Positions 59,121 through 64,000 of a stretch of 64,000 bases of DNA are shown here, piece after piece; the first letter of the stretch is position 1; each line of letters opens with the position of its first letter. This DNA is from Halobacterium sp. R2-5 (GTDB lineage Archaea > Halobacteriota > Halobacteria > Halobacteriales > Halobacteriaceae). The position numbers were made by a program, and so were the translations under genes. The stretch is from assembly GCF_011734195.1 (NCBI RefSeq), contig NZ_JAANTH010000002.1, positions 806,001-870,000 on the forward strand, written 5' to 3'. The notes below the pieces were generated by a model. It was not told where the DNA came from. It ran no database searches and saw only the letters and a list, made by a program, of their open reading frames with translations.

Positions 59121-60608
59121 ATGGCAGGGAACGAGCAGGCGACGGGCGTGGGACAGCTCCCGAATCCACAGGCGGACGAATCGCGCGCGGCGGCGACGCT
59201 GACGCGACTCGCGTGGGCTCTGTGGGTCGCGAGCCTGGGCGTACTCGCAGCCCACGTCTGGACCGGCGAGACGTGGAGTGTCGCGGGCGCCCTCCGTGTC
59301 GACGGCCTGACCGTCGTGATGTGGACTGCGGTCACCTTCTTCAGTGGCGTCGTCCACAGCTACTCGCGGCGGTACATGGCCGGGAGCAGGACCATCGACC
59401 GGTTCTTCTCCCGCGTGTTCGGATTCACGCTGGCCGTGATGGTGCTGGTCGCCGCCGACAGCCTCGCGCTGTTCGCGGCCGCGTGGCTCCTGATGGGGCT
59501 CGCGATGGCCGACCTCGTCGGCACCGCCGAGGAGTGGCCGCAGGCGCAGGCCGCCGCGTCGGTCGCCCGGCGGTACTTCCTCGCGGGGAGCGCGCTGGTC
59601 GCCCTCGCGCTCGCGGCGCTGTGGTGGCAGACCGGCGCGACGACCGTCTCCGGCGTCGCGGCCAGCATCAGTGCGCCCGCTTCGCTCGTCGTCCTGCTGG
59701 CCGCGGGCGCGCTCCTGCTGGCGGCGATGGTGCAGTCCGCGCTCCTCCCGTTCCACCGGTGGCTGCTCTCGTCGATGACCGCGCCGACGCCCGCGTCGGC
59801 GCTGATGCACGCCGGCTTCGTCAACGCCGGCGGCGTGCTGCTCGTGCGGTTCGCGCCTGTCGTGACCGTCGACGCGGCGTTCATGCTCGCGGTCGTCCTC
59901 GTCGGCGCGGCGAGCGCGCTCGGCGGGAAGCTCCTGAAGACCGTCCAGACGGACGTCAAGAGCACGCTCGGCTGCTCGACGGTCGGCCAGATGGGGTTCA
60001 TGATCATGCAGGCCGGCCTCGGGTTCTTCGGCGCCGCCATCACCCACCTCGTCCTCCACGGCTTCTACAAGGCCTACCGGTTCCTCGCGTCGGGCAGCCA
60101 GGTCGCCCGCGAGGTCCCGTCGAAGTCGAAGCGAACCGGCGGGATGAGCGCCGCTGACGCGGTCGTCGTCGCCGCCACCGGGCTCGCGGCCGGCGGCCTC
60201 TTCGCCGTGCTCACGGGCGAGGGGCTGCACGGCGAGACCGGGCTGCTGCTGGCGGGGCTCGTGGCGCTGACCGCGCTCCACGCCGCCCGCGAGTTCGTCG
60301 CGCACGCCTCGCTCCCGACGCCGCTCCGGTACGGCGCCGTGCCGCTCGCGACGCTGGTGGCGGTCGCGATCTACGCCGCCGCCTACGGCGCGATTTCCGG
60401 GCTGCTCGCGGGCCTCCCGGCGGTCGGCGACCCGGCGGAGCTGACGGCCGTCCACGGCGTCGTCGCCGCGGCGTTCCTCGCGGCCTACGTCGCCGTCGAG
60501 ACCGGCGCCTACCGGCGCAGCGAGCGCCTCTACGTGGCGCTGCTGAACGCGAGCCGGCCGGCGTCCGAGACGCTGCTGACCTCCACGGAGGAATACAATG
60601 AGTACTGA
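59121..60608 (+). CDS. dabB: DabB-like proton-conducting membrane subunit (NuoL/MrpA family)
   Basis: A 495-residue NuoL-type protein with about 13 helices. Helix motifs include SGVVHSYSRRYMAG (the Glu/His region of helix 5), SALLPFHRWLLSSMTAPTPASALMHAGFVNAGG (helix 7, a strong NuoL hallmark), and LKTVQTDVKSTLGCSTVGQMGFM (helix 8). Unlike complex I, no other nuo genes are near; instead dabA overlaps its end by 11 bases. In the DAB system this subunit couples the membrane cation gradient to carbonate chemistry in DabA. Start ATG at 59121; an ATG at 59055 is less likely since its extension is non-coding in look. Confidence 0.9.
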   Translation: MAGNEQATGVGQLPNPQADESRAAATLTRLAWALWVASLGVLAAHVWTGETWSVAGALRVDGLTVVMWTAVTFFSGVVHSYSRRYMAGSRTIDRFFSRVFGFTLAVMVLVAADSLALFAAAWLLMGLAMADLVGTAEEWPQAQAAASVARRYFLAGSALVALALAALWWQTGATTVSGVAASISAPASLVVLLAAGALLLAAMVQSALLPFHRWLLSSMTAPTPASALMHAGFVNAGGVLLVRFAPVVTVDAAFMLAVVLVGAASALGGKLLKTVQTDVKSTLGCSTVGQMGFMIMQAGLGFFGAAITHLVLHGFYKAYRFLASGSQVAREVPSKSKRTGGMSAADAVVVAATGLAAGGLFAVLTGEGLHGETGLLLAGLVALTALHAAREFVAHASLPTPLRYGAVPLATLVAVAIYAAAYGAISGLLAGLPAVGDPAELTAVHGVVAAAFLAAYVAVETGAYRRSERLYVALLNASRPASETLLTSTEEYNEY

Positions 60609-63018
60609 CCACGCAGTCGAGGAGAGCATCGACGCGGCGGCCGACGCGGTCGGCGCGGCCTGGCCGCTGCACTCGTTCGTGACCGCGAACCCGCTGGCCG
60701 GCTTCGAGGACCGGCCGTTCCACGAGGCCGTCGCGGACGCCGAGCGAGCGGTCGGCGGCGACGGCTATCCGAGCGCGGACGTGTTCCGCCGCGCGTGGGA
60801 GGACGGCCGCATCGACTCCGACGAGCTGCGGAGCCGGCTGCGCGAGCACGGCTACGCTGCCGACCCGGCGGTGACCCTCGACCAGATGGCCGACGCGGAG
60901 TCGACCGAGGCCGACGGCGAGGAGACGACGGTCACCGACCGCGTCGATGCCATCGTCTCGAAGTGGCTCGCCGCGTTCCTCGACGAGGGGCGGGCGAAGT
61001 GGCCGATGCCGAACCGCGAGAAGGGGTTCTACCGGGCGTTCCAGTCTATCGCTCCCCACGACGGCGACGTGCCGGCCGGTGACGAGATTGCGACGCTCCC
61101 GGACGAGCCCGTCGACGCGCTCCGCGAGCTCCTCTCCGAGCGCCCTGTCGGCGAGTGGCGGGACGTCTTCGAGTTCCACCTCACCGCGCTCCCGGGCTGG
61201 ACGGGCCTCGTGAAGCACCGGGCCGAGGCCGACGACATCTGGCAGTCGACGTACCCCGTCACGCTTGCGGGCTACCTGGCGGTCCGGCTGGCGGTCGCGG
61301 ACGCCCTCGACGCGCCCGTCGCGCCCGACGGCGAGGAGAACGACGCCGGAGACGGCGTTCCGCTGGCCGAGGTCTGGCTGTCCGCGTGGGAGGCGTCCTA
61401 CCGGTCGGCGCTGGTCGACGAGCTCACGGCCGCGAGCGCGTCACTTGCCGACGCGGACGAGGACGACGGGCGGCCGGACGCCCAGCTCGTCTTCTGCATC
61501 GACACGCGCTCGGAAGTCCTCCGCCGGCACGTCGAGGCCGCCGGCGACTACGAGACCCACGGGTACGCCGGGTTCTTCGGCGTCCCGATGCGCTACACGG
61601 GCTACGGCGACGACCGGCCGGTGGACGCGTGTCCGCCGATCGTCGGCGCCGCCCACCGCGTCACGGACCGCCCGACTGCAGCGGCGGCCGACGAGCGCGA
61701 CCGCCACGACCGCTGGCGCGACGTCCTCGGCGCCGGGACGTCGGTCGTGAAGGCGCTGAAGTCCAACGCCGCGACGGCGTTCAGCTTCGTCGAGGGCACG
61801 GGCGTCGGGTACGGCGCGGCGCTGGCCGCCCGGACGCTGCTCCCGGCGCGCGTCCACGACGCCCTCGACGCCGCCGACGACCGCGTGCCCGACGACCACG
61901 AGTTCTGCGAGCCCGCGCTCGACCACGGGCCGGGCGCCGACGGCGACCTCCCGGCGGGGCTCACGCTCGAGGAGCAGGTCGAGTACGCCGCGAACGCCTT
62001 CGAGCTGATGGGCGTCGAGCAGTTCGCGCGCGTCGTCGTCTTCGCCGGGCACGCCAGCGAGACCGCGAACAACCCCTTCGACGCGAGCCTCGACTGCGGC
62101 GCCTGCGCTGGCAACCCCGGCGGTCCGAACGCCCGCGTGCTCGCCGCCATCTGTAACGACGACGCGGTGCAGGCGGAACTCCGCGAGCGCGGCATCGACG
62201 TTCCGGAGGACACCGTCTTCCTCGCGGGCGAGCACAACACGACGACCGACGAAGTAGAACTGTACGGGGACGTCCCCGAATCCCACGAGGCCGACGTCGA
62301 GCAGTTGCGCGCCGACCTCGAAGTCGCGCGCGCCGGCGCCGCCGCGGAGCGGGCCGGGGACATGGGCGCCGACGTGGACGCCGACGCGGCCGTCCGGGAG
62401 ACCGAGCGCCGCGCGGCCGACTGGGCGGAGACCCGCCCCGAGTGGGGGCTTGCGGGCAACGCCGGGTTCGTAATCGGGCCGCGCGCGCTCACCGACGACC
62501 TCGACCTCGACGCGCGGGCGTTCCTCCACTCCTACGACTGGACGACCGACCCGGACGGCGACGCGATCGAAGCCGTCCTGACCGGGCCGATGGTCGTCAC
62601 GCAGTGGATCAACGCCCAGTACTACTTCGCGACCGTGGACAACGCGGTCTACGGGAGCGGGTCGAAGGTGACGCACAACCCCGTCGGGAACGTCGGCGTC
62701 TACCAGGGGAACGGCGGCGACCTGATGACCGGCCTCCCGCTGCAGTCGCTGACGAGCGCGGACGACCGCCCGTACCACAAGCCGCTCCGGCTCTCGACGG
62801 TCGTCCATGCGCCCGTCGACCGGGTCGCCGGCGTCCTCGCCGACCACGACGAACTGACCGAACTGCTGGACAACGACTGGCTGTCGCTGACGGTCGTCGA
62901 CCCCCAGCAGGACCACCGCGCGTTCCACTACGAGCGCGGCGGCGAGTGGACGGTGATCGCGAACCCGGACGACGAGCTCGCCGCGTCGGCAGTCGCGCCC
63001 TCGGTCGCGGACGACTGA
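60598..63018 (+). CDS. dabA: DabA (DUF2309), zinc carbonic-anhydrase-like subunit of a DIC transporter
   Basis: An 806-residue DUF2309 protein. The beta-carbonic-anhydrase-like zinc ligands fit the published DabA set: C300 and D302 (FCIDTRSE), H485 (FAGHAS) and C500 (DCGACAG), with the same 15-residue gap between the last two. R304 follows the first motif. The N-terminal LHSFVTANPLAGFED is a DabA hallmark. With DabB it should take up CO2 and trap it as bicarbonate, driven by an ion gradient. Its ATG lies 11 bases before the dabB stop. Slightly shorter than bacterial DabA, with acidic insertions. Confidence 0.93.
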   Translation: MSTDHAVEESIDAAADAVGAAWPLHSFVTANPLAGFEDRPFHEAVADAERAVGGDGYPSADVFRRAWEDGRIDSDELRSRLREHGYAADPAVTLDQMADAESTEADGEETTVTDRVDAIVSKWLAAFLDEGRAKWPMPNREKGFYRAFQSIAPHDGDVPAGDEIATLPDEPVDALRELLSERPVGEWRDVFEFHLTALPGWTGLVKHRAEADDIWQSTYPVTLAGYLAVRLAVADALDAPVAPDGEENDAGDGVPLAEVWLSAWEASYRSALVDELTAASASLADADEDDGRPDAQLVFCIDTRSEVLRRHVEAAGDYETHGYAGFFGVPMRYTGYGDDRPVDACPPIVGAAHRVTDRPTAAAADERDRHDRWRDVLGAGTSVVKALKSNAATAFSFVEGTGVGYGAALAARTLLPARVHDALDAADDRVPDDHEFCEPALDHGPGADGDLPAGLTLEEQVEYAANAFELMGVEQFARVVVFAGHASETANNPFDASLDCGACAGNPGGPNARVLAAICNDDAVQAELRERGIDVPEDTVFLAGEHNTTTDEVELYGDVPESHEADVEQLRADLEVARAGAAAERAGDMGADVDADAAVRETERRAADWAETRPEWGLAGNAGFVIGPRALTDDLDLDARAFLHSYDWTTDPDGDAIEAVLTGPMVVTQWINAQYYFATVDNAVYGSGSKVTHNPVGNVGVYQGNGGDLMTGLPLQSLTSADDRPYHKPLRLSTVVHAPVDRVAGVLADHDELTELLDNDWLSLTVVDPQQDHRAFHYERGGEWTVIANPDDELAASAVAPSVADD

Positions 63019-63036
63019 GGCGGGAGACGTGACTTC

Positions 63037-63600
63037 TCAGAGGTACCGCGACATCCGGTGGGCGGCGCCCATCGGGTTCACCGTCGAGAAGCCGGCGCGC
63101 TGGTAGAGCCGCTGGGCGTCGCGCTTCCACGCCTCGACGGAGAGCCAGACGTACTCGACGCCCTCGCTGCGGGCGTGGTCGAGGCCGACCGCGAGGAGGT
63201 TGGTGCCGATGCCCGCGCGCTGGTACTCCTGGTGGACGAAGATGGCGAGTTCGTGGCGGTCGGTGTCGTCCGGGACGAACATCACGTGCCCGACGACGTC
63301 GCCGTCGGCGCGCGCGACCACGTTCGGACCGTCGAGGACGTTCTCGAGCCAGTTCCGGATAGCGTCCTCGGCGAGCGGCGGCGTCCCTTGCGCGCGCTGG
63401 GCGGGGTCGAAGTCGTCGTACATCGCGACCAGTCCCTCGAAGTCCCGGTCCTCGTACGGACGGACGTGGACCTCGCGACCCTCGCCGTCCGTGAACGTCA
63501 GCGGCGGCGGGGTGAGCGCGATCTGCTGCGGGCGGAACCGGGAGACGAGCCGCCGCGCGAACCCCTTGACGCGCGGCAGCACTCCGCGGGGCGACGACAT
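63037..63600 (-). CDS. GNAT N-acetyltransferase with basic N-terminus
   Basis: A 187-residue protein. Residues 1-40 are basic and Pro-rich. The GNAT core follows: HVRPYEDRDFEGLVAMYDDF at about 49-68, LAIFVHQEYQRAGIGTNLLAVGLDHA (motif A, with Q/RxGxG) near 127, and VWLSVEAWKRDAQRLYQRAGF (motif B). The acceptor is unknown. It converges on dabA with 18 bases between the stops. Confidence 0.85.
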   Translation of the reverse strand: MSSPRGVLPRVKGFARRLVSRFRPQQIALTPPPLTFTDGEGREVHVRPYEDRDFEGLVAMYDDFDPAQRAQGTPPLAEDAIRNWLENVLDGPNVVARADGDVVGHVMFVPDDTDRHELAIFVHQEYQRAGIGTNLLAVGLDHARSEGVEYVWLSVEAWKRDAQRLYQRAGFSTVNPMGAAHRMSRYL

Positions 63601-63659
63601 CGAGCGTGGTATTCACACCCGTCCCACTAATAGGTGGCTGCGAGGGGTAACGAGGAATA

Positions 63660-64000
63660 TTAGTCGTACGACTCCGCGAGCGCGTCGAGGGCCTCGTGGC
63701 GTTCGGTGGTATGCGGCGCGGTGAGCGGGGAGACAGAGATGTGGCCGTCGACGACCGCGCGCCGGTCCGTCCCGGTCGGATCCGGGATGTCGCCCTCGTC
63801 CATCCGGTCCCACATCCGGTCGTGGAGTGTGACCGTGTCGCCGTTCCGCTCGGCGGTCATGTCGTAGCCGTGCGACGGCCGCGTGACGACCATCTCGCCC
63901 GAGGCTTCGGCGTCGGGGTGGGGCGCGTTCACGTTCAGGTAGTCCGCGTGCTCGAAGACGCCCTGGCCGACGGCGTGCTCGACGAGGTAGGCGGTGGCGT
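63660..64000 (-). CDS. surE: SurE 5'/3'-nucleotidase (5' part outside window)
   Basis: Only the last 113 or so residues are present; the frame stays open to the window edge. The segment HADYLNVNAPHPDAEA near the edge matches the LNVNxP motif of SurE, and SHGYDMTAERNGDTVTLHDRMWDRM followed by VVDGHISVSPLTAPHT is the conserved C-terminal region. SurE is a divalent-metal phosphatase acting on nucleoside monophosphates. The DGHISVSPL motif is the late strand of the catalytic domain. Confidence 0.88.
   Translation of the reverse strand, partial: ATAYLVEHAVGQGVFEHADYLNVNAPHPDAEASGEMVVTRPSHGYDMTAERNGDTVTLHDRMWDRMDEGDIPDPTGTDRRAVVDGHISVSPLTAPHTTERHEALDALAESYD

Noticed and set aside
59121-60608. Reading dabB as a complex I (NuoL) or Mrp antiporter subunit
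   Set aside because: No other nuo or mrp genes are adjacent, while an overlapping dabA gene with intact zinc ligands follows.
1-64000. Insertion sequences, provirus or toxin-antitoxin modules
   Set aside because: I found no transposase, integrase, capsid, terminase or recognisable toxin-antitoxin pair; only repeat scars.

Overview
The window comes from a haloarchaeon (class Halobacteria). GC content is high with strong G/C bias at third codon positions, and the proteins are very acidic. Many starts look leaderless, with a TATA-like box about 25-30 nt upstream. Core genes are archaeal (pelota, fibrillarin/Nop5, archaeal CoaD, EF-1 beta, a TFB-like protein, gamma-glutamylcysteine synthetase, diadenylate cyclase DacZ). 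The HemAT sensor keeps the Halobacterium-type proximal histidine at residue 123. I cannot fix the genus. No insertion sequence, CRISPR array, provirus or rRNA operon was seen; this looks like ordinary chromosome with a few scars.

Layout. 1-4313: DUF58 protein, large membrane protein, DoxX-like protein, glutaredoxin and a MoxR ATPase. 4522-6925: a tight sulfatase / GtrA / VTT-like membrane operon. 7047-12339: lipoprotein, acetyltransferase, and a TrmB regulator overlapping a giant RND/MMPL exporter. 12433-16402: galactonate dehydratase and SDR (sugar-acid catabolism), DUF309, an AstE/AspA-like deacylase and UPF0179. 16403-16922 is a gene-free repeat region. 16923-20288: pelota, HemAT aerotaxis transducer, RNase Z-like hydrolase. 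20289-28119: repeats, an Lhr-type helicase, a truncated kinase domain, an alcohol dehydrogenase and a Cas4-like/Dna2-like nuclease-helicase. 28133-31518: a DAACS symporter, a cystathionine gamma-synthase-like enzyme, a lipoprotein.

31783-36962 is a housekeeping block: EF-1 beta plus a zinc micro-protein, a DUF2391-type membrane protein, DUF2196, Nop5-FlpA, GshA, a winged-helix regulator and CoaD. 36966-38517: TFB-like protein, membrane protein, tRNA-Leu(UAG), then several copied tRNA 3' ends that look like old integration scars. 38570-40636: a TetR regulator with a palindromic operator and a MATE exporter. 40740-42899: diadenylate cyclase, MscS-like channel and a membrane protein in one operon. 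42887-50929: acyltransferase, small regulators, Gfo/Idh/MocA oxidoreductase, a TPP-dependent decarboxylase with an AT-rich promoter, an XPD-like helicase, and a conserved protein with a possible nuclease-like motif. 51098-58851: acetyltransferase, Pgk, CBS/zinc-ribbon protein, Udk, membrane proteins, ArsR-like regulator, cupin plus macrodomain, Lrp/AsnC regulator.

59121-63018 holds the best candidate system: a DabB/DabA pair, a predicted energy-coupled inorganic-carbon uptake machine whose zinc ligands are all recognisable, behind an AT-rich promoter and an Lrp/AsnC gene. The window ends in an acetyltransferase and a partial surE.
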